A program made the translations under genes and the position numbers. 64,000 bases of DNA, from positions 2,015,127 to 2,079,126 of the forward strand of contig CM037464.1 in assembly GCA_021014325.1 (NCBI GenBank). Reading direction: 5' to 3'. This document shows, in pieces, positions 21,201 to 39,208 of this stretch (the stretch's first letter is position 1; every line of letters begins with the position of its first letter). This stretch comes from Plazaster borealis. Taxonomy: Eukaryota; Echinodermata; Asteroidea; Forcipulatida; Labidiasteridae. Under the pieces are notes generated by a model, which was not told the DNA's origin, did no database searches, and saw nothing but the letters and a program-made list of their open reading frames with translations.

Positions 21201-22526
21201 TTGTCTCGCGTATCAGTACAAAGTCAAACTGACCAATGTGCTGGACTTACAATTGATGGAGGTAAAAAACAAATTGTGCGCGATTGTTTCCCGCAGAACT
21301 TAAAACAGTTAGTAACTCTGGTGTTGAGGAAACTGGTCCCATGCGTGATTTATTGCTTTTTTATGGACTCGTCAAACATTTGGTTCAACAAACAAAATGG
21401 CGGACCGTGTTAGTCCCTGAAATAAAAGGAAAACCACACAATTTCGGTGGATATTTGTGTGGATCATTGTGCTCTACTTTTAAAACATCTCTCCAACCAT
21501 ATTCATTTTTAGAAGATACTATAAATAAATTGTAAACTTGCGGGTAAACTTGCTCCCGAAGACGAGCACAGTATACTTTTCGAAAAGGTCGAGACACACC
21601 GGCTCTTTTTCAGAGCCAACACTCCCACAAAAGAGAGTTACACACGGTTGTACCGGCAAGTTCACTATTTATTTATAGTTTCTTCCTATTTATCCACACC
21701 ATGCAAAGCTTCAAACAATTACATATTCATTTTACACTAAACGCTTTTCTTTTGCACAATGCGCCCAATCCGAAGGCAATGTGTCCGTTTAATACTGCCA
21801 AGAAAGATGTTTCGATGATGATTGTTTTATATTCAACACAAATCATTGCAGGTCATCTACCGAGGTGAGGCATCAGCCCATCAACTGTTAAACCTTCGTA
21901 AGGATGACCAGGTTAAAGATGTTCCCAGAGTACCCAGCTTTCAGAATTGTCTGGAAAACTACGTCGAAGATACAGATCTCATCAAGGCAAAGAAAAAAGT
22001 ACAGCACTCGGCTGGCGTGTGGTTGACCCGACCGCTTGGCAGGTCATTTCTACAGTATGCTGCAGCCGATGTCATCGGCATGCTGCGGTTATATGGGGTA
22101 TTGAGGGAAAAGGTCGAAAAAATGAGCGCCATGGAACAACTGCGAGATGCTTCGAATAGATATCTCGATTTCTACCTGTTCAAAGGACGCCGTTCCTATA
22201 ATATGTACGAAGAAAACCCATTTCTGCCTTGGCGTATTTTCCAGGGCACTTATAGCAAGGAAGTCATGTGCGTGGGCTGCAAGCGCTTTTTTCCCAGTGC
22301 GGACTTTTCAAATACTCAAAAGCGAGAAGGGGTACAGAAATGCCCAGTCTGCAAGAAGGTTAAGAATGTGGAGGATGTAAGAGAAAATAGAGAGGATAAC
22401 TGGAGTCGTCGACGATACCGCAACGATTACGACGATTACAACTATTACGACCATTGCGACGACGATTACGAGTGCTATGGCATGTATGGTAGCGATGACG
22501 ATTACAATGACTGTTGCGTCATGTGA
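18250..22526 (+). CDS. EXD1-like DEDDy 3'-5' exonuclease, gene 2 (440 aa, predicted CaaX-farnesylated)
   Basis: Exons are 18250-18329, 19408-19568, 19974-20046, 20928-21261 and 21852-22526, totalling 1323 bases with the same intron phases as gene 1. The first exon differs from those of genes 1 and 3 (MDLVVFEVYLKEGDEAVSGG). Exo I (VDLEGE), Exo II (FDCRQDSDCL) and Exo III (YAAADVIGML) are intact, as is the CxxC...CxxC pair (CVGC ... CPVC). The tail is again Asp/Tyr-rich but has a different sequence (DYDDYNYYDHCDDDYE) and ends CCVM, a CaaX box also found on human PTP4A3. Intron 3 carries a MITE. The start of intron 4 is nearly identical to gene 3 and unlike gene 1. Confidence 0.9.
18537..18895 (+). 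mobile_element. tRNA-derived SINE family S1, full-length copy
   Basis: The head has tRNA-like promoter boxes: A box TGGCCGAGCGG and B box GGTTCGAATCC. The body includes ACTTGTGTCCTTGAGCAAGA and GCGCCACGGCAGCTCGGGGC. The tail is ATGCGCTATAAGACACG followed by TTATTATTATT. It lies in intron 1 of exonuclease gene 2. Confidence 0.9.
20151..20412. mobile_element. MITE with 44-bp inverted ends in intron 3 of exonuclease gene 2
   Basis: The left end TATACACCAGTCCTTCACCG continues through AACTCTTGGTGGCAGCAGAC. Its reverse complement closes the element at 20369-20412 with few mismatches. The terminal TATACACC/GGTGTATA suits a TA target. Genes 1 and 3 lack it at this position. Confidence 0.88.
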
Positions 22527-23553
22527 ACTAGTCAACAATGCGATTACAGTGTATAATAACAATGCTAAAAAATAATACTAAAAAAATACTACTTAATTAA
22601 GCCTCACGCATTGACACCTTACGACGTGCAGTGCATTTACACACAGTCTACCTCGTCCCCCATTTTGTGAGTCAAAATGTACACAAAGGAATTCACCAAA
22701 AATGGTGGACACGCATTGTGCGGAGGCGCTTTCTAAAAACAGACATACAGAAACAACAGTTTGGAAAACATTTCCAAAAAACAAGTTTTGCTAAAAAGGC
22801 CTAGAATAACCACACCCCCAAAAAACCCAACCCCAAAACAAAGTTTGGAAAACACATGGAAAACAAGGTTTGCTAAACACTGCTAAACATACTTGCGTGA
22901 AAGCAATTAATTATTGAATTTTATTGAATTTTATTGAATTTTGAATTGAAATGGTTTATTGATAACAAATGTCATCGCAGCCAGAGGCCGAATTATTACA
23001 TTATTACATATACAAATTTATTAAACAAAGTTATATTATGCATATACTCACACATATACACACACATCTGTCAGTGAAACTAATGGGGCTTTTGTAGCCT
23101 TAATCAAGTCTGATTTGTCTTATAAAATTTTTATAGCTCGTTATACAAGTTGTGTTTACTTCCGTTGTAGGATAATATATAGTGATTTTATTATTCTTTT
23201 TGCTATATCAACTTACAACTCGGTTTGTAGTATATATATAAAAAAAAAAATACGATCAAAGATCACGATATTTTTAGATTATGCACTCCAAATACTCCGG
23301 GGTTAGAGTTGACCAGGATTCCGGGTTTCCAGGGGGCCTGACCCAGTTCGGTTATATTTTGTATCTTTTGAAAATTAGATGATTGCAAATAAATAACTCT
23401 CTCCCTCACAAAAAAATAACCCGCACTTCCCCTAAAACATAACGTTGACGTAAAGGAGTCGCCGGTGTTTTTGAAAAATTATTTTTTTAATTTTGTTGTT
23501 ATCGTGTTCTCGTTTCCAGAACTACGGATGTCTTTTTAAGTGAATGAGTTAGT
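22527..23553. other. Gene 2 3' UTR and intergenic DNA
   Basis: The DNA is AT-rich with no recognisable coding sequence. Repeated TTTTATTGAA words at 22910-22945 lead into TTTGAATTGAAATGGTTTAT and an ATTACATTATTACATA stretch, resembling the tail of a retroposon. A run of As follows near 23240. Confidence 0.5.
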
Positions 23554-23920
23554 TTAAAGGAATCGTACACGTTTGGTAATGACTCAAAACAAATATTAGC
23601 ATAAAAACTTACTTGGTAACAAGCAACGGAGAGCTGTTGATATAGTATAAAACATTGTAGGAAACGACTCCCTCTGAAGTAACGTAGTTTTTGAGAAAGA
23701 GGTAATTTCTCACTAAAGTAAAAGACTTCTTGCAAGAAGTTTTTATTCCTATATCTGAAAGCACACAAATTAACAAGGGTGTTTTTTCTTTTATCATTTT
23801 CTTGCAACTTCGATGACCAATTGAGCCCAAATTTTCACTTGTTATTTTATGCATATGTTGGGATACACCAAGTGAGAACACTGGTCTTTGACAATTACCA
23901 AACGTGTTCAGTGCCTTTAA
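23554..23920 (-). mobile_element. MITE M1, copy B
   Basis: This is a full-length reverse copy with ends TTAAAGGAATCGTACACGTT and the inverse of TTAAAGGCACTGAACACGTT, and the central ACTTCTTGCAAGAAGT palindrome. It sits just before the gene 3 promoter segment, as copy A does for gene 1 but in the opposite orientation. Confidence 0.88.
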
Positions 23921-23975
23921 ATGCATGACAAAGCTTGCTGTTGAACTTTGCACGCTGTACATGTACTTAGTGAAA

Positions 23976-24191
23976 GGGAATTCCCCACCGTATGCAATAA
24001 AATAACGTGTTATAATAGACCGTGAAGAAAGTTCCAGACGGTGTCAATGTTATTGTAATAAAAGCCTTCGTTCGATCCAATGGCCTTTACCTGCCCGTGA
24101 GAATTTCCGAGCATGCGCAATCAGAATATATGGTAAAAAATACCATTCACGAATTTCGGACGAGCATTTTTTCTGAGGAAAGGAAACGAAG
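23976..24191 (+). promoter_or_regulatory. Predicted, altered promoter of exonuclease gene 3
   Basis: Homologous to the segments before genes 1 and 2. The first kappaB-like motif, GGGAATTCCCC, is kept at 23976-23986. The second, GAGAATTTCC at 24099-24108, departs by one base from the gene 2 form. The TATA equivalent is TAAAAAATA at 24134-24142, a weak TATA box. An eight-base insert changes the donor from GTATGT to GTATAA at 24192. Expression may be reduced or may use another start. Confidence 0.5.
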
Positions 24192-24469
24192 GTATAATAC
24201 AATGTACTGATTTAAGTAAGACATTATTTCCTATATTTATTTTATCTACAATGATTGGTAAGCCTTGGGCCTTAAGCCTGTTGTTTCCCCTACTACTAGC
24301 CACACAAACAGTGCCAATCCACCGTTCGTATGCTTGGATTGGCACTACATTATTTCATCTACTTTTGGTGGGTTGCAGTCGTTAAATGAAAGAATACATT
24401 TTCATTTCGTTTTAGTCTATAAGAGCCTTACTTCCAGCCTTATACCTCCCAACTGAGCAATGTTTTAAA

Positions 24470-25085
24470 CAAATTTTATGCTCCCACTGCCCACACTCAT
24501 ACAACACCAGATCGGTTTCACAAGGTAATCTACACTGCCAAAACCCAATTCAGGTAAACGTAAATTTGCTGCTCGTGGGGTCAACTTATTCAATGCACTT
24601 CCCCCTACACTTAAGAATCCCTTGCCCATACCATAGCAAGTTTTAAGACACATTAGTCAAAATAACACAAATTAGTCATATGAGACATGATTTTGATGTG
24701 AGTTAGTCAGAATCATGTCTCATATGACTAATTAGTGTTGTTTTGACTAATATATTTTTAGAGTATATATTTTTCAAATATATATTTGAGACTTTAATAC
24801 GTGGGGCATGTGGAGCTTTCCCTGGTTGGCCCAAATTGTTAACTTTTGTCTTTATTGTACATGTACTTGTGGTAATAATTTTGTGTGTTTTTAATTTTGT
24901 ATTTGTATACTTTATACGCTTAGCCTTAACGTTTATTTGGCTTTTATTATCTTTTAATATCTTGTTAATGTTCTTAGTCACTTTCATTTTATAGTAATGT
25001 TTGTTTGCAGCTGCTGGGCACCTCTAAAAATACAGTGTTCTGCTGAGAGGTCTCCCCAGGGTAAATAAAAAAATATATATAATAA
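24470..25085 (+). mobile_element. LINE 3' fragment in intron 1 of exonuclease gene 3
   Basis: Closely matches the fragment at 7735-8397 (same KFAARGVNLFNALPPTLKN segment, same 3' UTR ending GAGAGGTCTCCCCAGGGTAA) but lacks the foldback MITE there. It carries its own hairpin insertion. Confidence 0.75.
24653..24750. mobile_element. Hairpin insertion of about 98 bp within the LINE fragment
   Basis: The arms TTAGTCAAAATAACACAAAT and ATTAGTGTTGTTTTGACTAA are inverted, with CATATGAGACATGATT and AATCATGTCTCATATG nested inside. The copy in gene 1 has no such insert between AAGACACA and the downstream GTGGGGCATGTGG. Confidence 0.75.
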
Positions 25086-25243
25086 ATATTATACGTTTGT
25101 TGTATTTAATTGTATTGTATTGTACTGATTTCAGCCTGTGCACACGAAGCAGCTAGTCGGTTAAGATACCGCTATAGTCGGTTGCGATAAGTCTAATCGA
25201 TAATCTATAATCAAGAATTGGTGATTGATTCTGTAGTTTAGTA

Positions 25244-33165
<7,922 letters not shown>

Positions 33166-33338
33166 GGAGGAGAACTGGAGTCGTAGCGATGACAATGACA
33201 ATGACTGTTGCGTCATGTGAACATAGCCAATCAGTGCCAGTAAAGTAGTGTGAATTAGATGCGCCAAACCACTCTGCCATGACACACCACTTGTTAAAAT
33301 ATCAATAAGATATGATTGATAACCGATGCAAACCATGG

Positions 33339-34241
33339 CTGCGTTCCACTTGCGCAAACAGATCGCAACCGTTCGCGCAAACGTTTGTGATCGTTGGAAC
33401 GATTGGTTGCGCACTTCATGCAAACCATGGGTGCAATCCACTTGCGCAAACAGATCGCAACCGTTCGCGCAAACGTTTGTGATCGTTGGAACGATTGGTT
33501 GCGCACTTCGCGATGTCAATATGGCGGCGCCCTGTAATGAAAACGGCGACACCGTATGTGTTTTATTTTGTGTAACTTGGTTTTTGCTGTATTGTAAGTA
33601 TATTTTAGTCTTCGTTTGTACATCATGACATCGACTAATTAAATTGTTATTTCAACTCCACCTGACTGCGTTATTAATCACTGAAACACATTATAGGCCT
33701 AATTGTTTTCGTGACAAGAAAATAATATCGTCTGCTTTTAATACCTTTCGTTTATCTTGCTGTTGCTGCCATTTTAAAAACCACCCACCAACACCTCAGA
33801 TATACGTTCTCCTATAGACCTTTCTTTTGCAACGTCACAGCCGGAGTTTTTGCCAACCGAGGTTGGAAAACTATGGAAAGCCATAAATGCAAAGCATAAG
33901 CAGAAAGCCACAGTTTGTAATAATGTTACACAAATATTCAAAAATAGTGTTGAATTTGTTGGAAACAAAGCAACCAATCATGGTATGTATTTTTGGTTGA
34001 TTGAAAATTTACAGAAATGTTGAATTTTGACACAACTTTTGTTAACACGATTGAATGTTTTGCTAACATTCGGCCGTCCATGCCAACCAGCGCGGTTTGT
34101 TTATCAACAAAAGAAAGGTCTATATGGTTGCTAACGGTTGCTAATCGTTCGCCAACGTTGGCGGCGCACAACTCGTTCCACTCGAAACTGTTGGCAAACG
34201 TGCGCAAAAGTTGGCAACGTTTGCGTAAGTGGAACGCACCC
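33339..34241. mobile_element. DNA element with GGTGCGTTCCACTT-type inverted ends and an internal 90-bp duplication
   Basis: The left end GGCTGCGTTCCACTTGCGCA mirrors the right end TTTGCGTAAGTGGAACGCAC. CCAT or CCATG flanks both sides. A segment with TTGCGCAAACAGATCGCAAC and CGTTGGAACGATTGGTTGCG occurs twice in tandem (about 33342-33421 and 33432-33511). The paralogous flank of gene 1, near 13560, is uninterrupted. No transposase is apparent. Confidence 0.72.
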
Positions 34242-34589
34242 CATGTCTTCATTTGTCGGAAAATACCACACGGATACTGCGATGGAATTATTACTGCATT
34301 AGCTGTGAATATTAATTACATCACCACAGACCAATAGCAGCTTAAAACTATGATGACGTCATGGACCTTTAAAAACGTCACAATTGTATTATACAGGTCC
34401 AAAAACCATCAGAAGTTTTATTTCATCAAAATAAAACGGAAACATTTAGCGTGTTGGTCTCATTCTGGCCCAATGTGAACCGCAGCCGCCAACGGCCGCT
34501 GAATTTTTGGCAGTTGTACTTTGTCGAATAGATTAATAGTAGGGCTATATAAGGCCAAGTAACAAAAATAACGAGTTTCTCGTCCCCGC

Positions 34590-34855
34590 ACGCCTCCTTT
34601 TTGGAGGGGCTTGAGGAACTCTGGAACAATTTACCTAACCGAATTCGCCACTCTAACCCACTAGCAGCTTCCAAAAAATCTCTCAAAACTCACTTGTTTG
34701 CTTAATCACTCATGTGTTTTGCTCATTCTGTTTAATCCATTTTTGATTGTTGTTCAATTTTGTGTGAAGCGCTGTGTTACTCTCTCTGGCTGTTAGAGCG
34801 CTTTATAAATGCTTTGTATTATATTATTATATTAATATTATTATGAAAATAGCAA
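34590..34855 (+). mobile_element. LINE 3' fragment
   Basis: Translates EELWNNLPNRIRHSNPLAAS then KKSLKTHLFA and a stop. It ends in GCGCTTTATAAATGCTTTGT followed by an ATTATTAT tail, as in CR1/L2-like elements. Confidence 0.75.
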
Positions 34856-35308
34856 CAAATAGGTGATAAGATCGTCCAAACATGCAATTTTGCGAACTTC
34901 GCTTCCGTGTTTTTATTTTATTTTAAGCTCGGCCTAGTTGATTTATGGGAGTGAAGTTTTCTTTGAGGCCGTTGATGTTTCATAAATATTTCCTGTAAAA
35001 TTAAAAGATTGGTTTTTATTAAAAGTGCTTGAAAAGTGTGTTTATTTCTCTGTTTTTAGGCATAACGGAGGCTTGGTTTTTCACCCCAAAACGCCAAAAG
35101 CTCAGAGCTGTTAATGGGCTTCGCCCCCTGGACCCCCATCTGGGCTATGCCCCTGGACCCCACCAGAGGCCGACCCCTAGACCCTACCCGTTATAATTTT
35201 TGAGCCCCCCCTTTAAGACATAATCCTGGGTGCGCATTACAACGACTATTGCTAATGTTGCTAAATGACATCCTGTACTTCAACGCATGATGACGCGACG
35301 ATCTAGCT

Positions 35309-35344
35309 GTAGCCGTAGCCGTAGCCGTAGCCGTAGCCGTAGCC
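35309..35344. repeat. (TAGCCG)n array
   Basis: About six uninterrupted GTAGCC units followed by GCCAATTGGC. Related words occur at 13200-13250, 17753 and 63564-63732. Confidence 0.9.
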
Positions 35345-35680
35345 GCCAATTGGCACACAGCCTGGCTCTCACAGCGCCAACTTGTGACTATACACGGTGT
35401 GATATTTCCATCAATACAACATCTGGTCATCGTCGCCATATTGATTTGCACTCAGAATTATTTCTATATATTGTTCATTCAATTCCCATACCTCAAAACA
35501 AAAATCATGAATGAAATCAAAACCAAAATCAAAACAAAAAGGAAGTAACATAGTTAACTCTGAATAAAAATAAATAAAAATAAATTAGAAAATCTTCCCT
35601 TTTATCAACCAGCCGGTTTCTATAAAACGTAATTTTTTTTAAATGTACAATAAGCAGATGTAGGCGTGGGTTAAATTGTG

Positions 35681-35720
35681 TATAAATGCTACCTGCATAA
35701 TTATAACAAGGAAGGTCAGT
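35681..35720 (+). promoter_or_regulatory. Possible core promoter of the membrane-protein gene
   Basis: TATAAATG at 35681 is followed by an initiator-like TCAGT at 35716-35720. The spacing, about 37 bp, is slightly longer than usual. The start codon is at 35825. Confidence 0.3.
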
Positions 35721-35824
35721 CCTGTGTAGTTGTCGGATTATAAATTAATTGACGTTCAACATTAACCACAACACGACGCAGCTATAAGGTATAGACTAGA
35801 AACAATGTAGATTGACACACCAAG

Positions 35825-38479
35825 ATGGAGACTAACTCGTCCTCAATGACAACCGTACCATCCGACGAACAACTCGGTAGAGACGGTAGTGTTTGTGAGT
35901 ATATGCAAATCACATTGGTGATTTAAATTGTAATTACTATAGATACAATCTGACTACGTCAGTGACGAAGGAAACAACGGAAGGCTGAATGGTAATGCAT
36001 GGAATGTTCCTTTTTAGATATGGGATGAAAAATGTAATAATAGATCAGGGGAAACTAGCGGTAATTATTATAGGCCTACAGCGACTCAAAACCCAACATA
36101 ACTCCCGTTTAAGACTCAGTTCCGTGTCTCCAATTATTATACAAAAGCTCTTGAAACACACCCAATCAACAAAATGAATAATTAGATATAAATTGGTCGA
36201 CTCAATTTTGAATACTTAGGATTGCTTTGTAAATGAATAACCCAATAATGATTTATTGGGTGATAATAATAATTACACGTCAGCATGTAAGATTATTTAT
36301 GTCAGTCATATTATCTTGTGTTCATTTTTCACTCTATTGTACATCTCTTGAATGATTGTTATGATTTAACATTGCTTAAAGGGAGGTATATACCTTTGGT
36401 AATTACTCCACAAATTAATGACCATAAAAACGTACACGGTATAAGAGCACTGTGGAGAGCTGTTGATATTATAAACAATTGTTAGAGGTGACCCCCTTTG
36501 AAGTAATGTAGTTTTAGAGAAAGAGGTAATTTTTCACCCTCAAATTTGAGTCTTAGAACGGCATCAGGCATGAAGCCTTTAAAGGCATCGTACACGTTTG
36601 GAAATTGTCAAAGACCAGTGTTCTCACTTGGTGTATCCCAGCATATGCATAAAATAACAAGCCTGTGAAAATTTGGGCCCAATTGGTCATCGAAGTTGCA
36701 AGAAAATGATGAAAGAAAAAACACCCTTGTTGTACAAATTTGTGTGCTTTCAGATAGGAATAAAAACTTCTTGCAAGAAGTCTTTTGTTATTTGAGTGAG
36801 AAATTACCTCTTTCTCAAAAACTAAGTTACTTCAGAGGGAGTCGTTTCTCACAATGTTTTATACTATCAACAGCTCTCCGTTGCTCGTTACCGAGTAAGT
36901 TTTCATGCTAATATATATTTTGAGTAATTACCTTTAAAGTGTTCAACACTGTTGTAGCCAACTACAAAATATGTTATATCATGGGCAATGACGTCACACC
37001 CCATCAGAGTACGAGTGATTTATTACGACAGTACATTTCTAAACTACATTTCCACTTTTGCAATTTCGATTAAGGAAAAGGTACAGTTCCCAAATTGAAA
37101 CTAGGAAGTGATAACTCGTCAAAAACAGAAGATATGTCCGGCATATAATTTGAGGTTGAACAAAGAGAATTAATGACTAGAGCGCGACTTGGACCTGCGA
37201 CCTCCGGATTAACGAGCTCTACAAACGGAGCTACCTAGGCCTAATGTTTGCTTTCTCCATAATTGTTCAATATCTTTGTTGTCCAATGTAATAAATGTCC
37301 TCTGGAAGATATCCCAACATTTGCATAAAATGACAAGCCTGTGAAAATTTGGGCTCAATTGGTTGCACGAAAGTGATGAAAGAAAAAACACCCTAGTTGT
37401 ACAAATTTGTGTGCTTTCAGATAGGAATAAAAACTTCTTGCAAGAAGTTTTTATTATTTTAGTGAGAAATTACCTCTTTCTCAAAAACTACGTTACTTCA
37501 GAGGGAGTCGTTTCCTACAATGTGTTATACTATCAACAGCTCTCCGTTGCTTGTTACCAAGTAAGTTTTTGTGCTAATATTTGTTTTGAGTCATTACCAA
37601 AAGTGTACGATACCTTTAAAGTGCAGATATATTTCGTGGCTGTAATGTAAAAGCATTATCTATCCACTAGGATTAAAGTCCCTTGAAGGGTAGATTCCGA
37701 TATCGATCAATATTTTAGAGCTTATCCAGTACTCATCACAGAATAATACAATAAATTCGCTTCATTGTATATTTCTCTTACAGTTATGGTTGCGTTTATT
37801 TCTCTGTGTATCGGACTCATCAATTCTCTGGTAATCGTCCTCACGATCCTTTGGTTATACAGACATCATCAATTAAGGTAAGATGATCTTTCTACATGTG
37901 TCTGCCTATAGTAAGAACGGGGAAGGCGCACAGTAAGAACGGCTGGGTTAGTCTTGAAGACTGGTGGGCTATAGCCCCTGAAATGTCGACACATTTCGTG
38001 TTTCTTCCTGACAAGTGACAATGGATCAGTTTTGAATCGTTGCAACGAATTCATTCCATCATTGTTTTTGCTTATGATTGTAGACTAGATTCACCTGTCG
38101 CGAATCCCCGGTGAGTGGTAAAACAACCAACCGATTGTAGGGTAATCCAGTGAAAGAGTTTACCATGTACACCTTTTTGATAAATCTTTACTGTAGAAGT
38201 GAAAACGACCCATCGGTCACAAGGAAGGTCAAGACAGGCAAGCCGAGCAAAGTTCTGTCCATCGATTACAAGATGACGTCTCTGGATATGATGACAGCGG
38301 ATGAATACTGCCCTCAACGGTACACTTCATCCACAAGTGAACGCATGGCCACAGGGCAAGGAGGGCCCACGCCGGACCAACACACGCCGGAAATGGATAA
38401 TGTTGCGTTTACAGCGGACCCAGAAAGCGTGCAGTTTGAGCCAGAGTACGTCACTAGCTACCCATCGAGGGTGACGTAA
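35825..38479 (+). CDS. Predicted single-pass membrane protein, 157 aa, four exons, function unknown
   Basis: Exons 35825-35894, 37784-37877, 38084-38110 and 38197-38479 join in frame (474 bases). Exon 1 encodes a 23-residue Ser/Thr-rich N-terminus (METNSSSMTTVPSDEQLGRD) with an N-S-S sequon. Exon 2 encodes one strong membrane helix (VAFISLCIGLINSLVIVLTI) followed by a basic WLYRHHQ edge. This predicts an outside N-terminus and a cytoplasmic tail of about 105 residues. The tail has several Tyr motifs (SIDYKM, ADEYCPQRY, PEYVTSY) that could be phosphorylated. Exon 3 is only 27 bases, between TGATTGTAG and CCCCG|GTGAGT. I do not recognise a family. The long intron 1 holds three M1-type MITE copies and a SINE. 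Confidence 0.6.
36377..36552 (-). mobile_element. M1-related MITE fragment
   Basis: It begins TTAAAGGGAGGTATATACCT and contains GGAGAGCTGTTGATATTATA and GTTTTAGAGAAAGAGGTAAT, the M1 sequence in reverse. It stops at the middle of the element. Confidence 0.65.
36579..36937 (+). mobile_element. MITE M1, copy D (3' terminal repeat partly deleted)
   Basis: The left end TTAAAGGCATCGTACACGTT is intact. At the right, AATTACCAAACGTGTACAGTGCC-type sequence is shortened to AATTACCTTTAAAG. The downstream flank GTGTTCAACACTGTTGTAGC matches that of copy C. Confidence 0.85.
37140..37295 (-). mobile_element. tRNA-derived SINE family S3, degenerate copy
   Basis: It shares GGTTGAACAAAGA, CGACCTCCG(G/T)ATTAACG and CAATATCTTTGTT with the copy at 49455-49600. 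The tRNA-like boxes on the minus strand are decayed. Confidence 0.6.
37310..37619 (+). mobile_element. MITE M1, copy E (5' truncated)
   Basis: It starts within TATCCCAACATTTGCATAAA and ends with the normal AAGTGTACGATACCTTTAAA. The central ACTTCTTGCAAGAAGT palindrome is intact. Confidence 0.82.
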
Positions 38480-38808
38480 AATCTGAAGATGTTTTTAGTT
38501 CTACTTTTTTAACTTGTACAGTTGGCTTGCGATGAAGGGCTCAGGCATGTCAGGGCACACGTCTCAAGATTTCTTCCTGGTGTATACAACGTCCACTCTC
38601 TTTATGTGATGAATCTCACAAGATTTCATTCATAGAAGGCAATAATCAACGTGCATTTGTACATCATCATCTTCATAACTTAATGAAACGAATGATCAGG
38701 ACTTTGTGTATTTGGCTGCATGTGTATGGCTGGTTAGATTGCAATGTTGTATAAGTAGAAAAATGCCATCCACCCTGAGTGATACGGACACGCCTTTAAA
38801 TCACTGTG

Positions 38809-39208
38809 CTGCGGCCATCTTCGTTTGGTTCCATGTATGTCAATAGGATCAAAGCAACGTAATAATTGAAAAGGGACCAGCCTACTTCCATGATGGTTTG
38901 AGATTTTATACCATGCCCGATATGGGGGCAGTAGAGGGTGTTCCCCCCAATGTTCCCGTACTTTGAACACACTGATTTTCCTCTTGTACAAACAAAAATA
39001 CCTCCCCCTAAAATCCTCCAAATATTTCCTGAGATTCCAAGAACACAACAAAGACACAACAGGAGGGGGGGGGGGGTACACCATGCCCCATATCGAGCGG
39101 CAAATGCTGCAGCCAACTTTGTTGGGTTCCCTGTATGTCAATAGCATCAAAGCAACGCAATCATTGAAAAGGGCCCAGCCTACTTCCATGACGACTTGGG
39201 ATTTGACA
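38809..39208. repeat. Two direct repeats of about 100 bp, 300 bp apart
   Basis: Segments at 38809-38908 and 39108-39208 share TGTATGTCAATAG(G/C)ATCAAA, AATTGAAAAGGG/CATTGAAAAGGG and CAGCCTACTTCCATGA. The DNA between holds a run of 13 Gs near 39065. Confidence 0.85.

Larger units (their letters stand above)
33166..35680. other. Gene 3 3' flank and intergenic DNA
   Basis: No gene was recognised between gene 3 and the membrane-protein gene. The stretch holds the out-of-frame gene 3 tail to 33220, a TIR element, a LINE tail, a C/G-rich GGACCCCAC-type stretch near 35110-35180, and a TAGCCG array. Confidence 0.6.

Noticed and set aside
21262..21303. Extension of exonuclease exon 4 into intron 4 (ending KNKLCAIVSRRT)
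   Set aside because: A GT donor follows ATGGAG in all three genes, and the next exon restores the family sequence in phase. The extension would be a retained intron.
36696..36911. Repeated open frames of 60-120 codons with similar sequence (also 6946-7230, 23499-23962, 27809-28015, 37363-37650, 51371-51745, 56139-56457)
   Set aside because: They lie wholly inside copies of MITE M1 and resemble each other only because the element is repeated. No protein features or codon constraint.
38150..38196. Start of the membrane-protein tail at an ATG before 38197
   Set aside because: CTGTAG at 38191-38196 is a good acceptor and joins in frame to the upstream exon. The preceding codons are intron.
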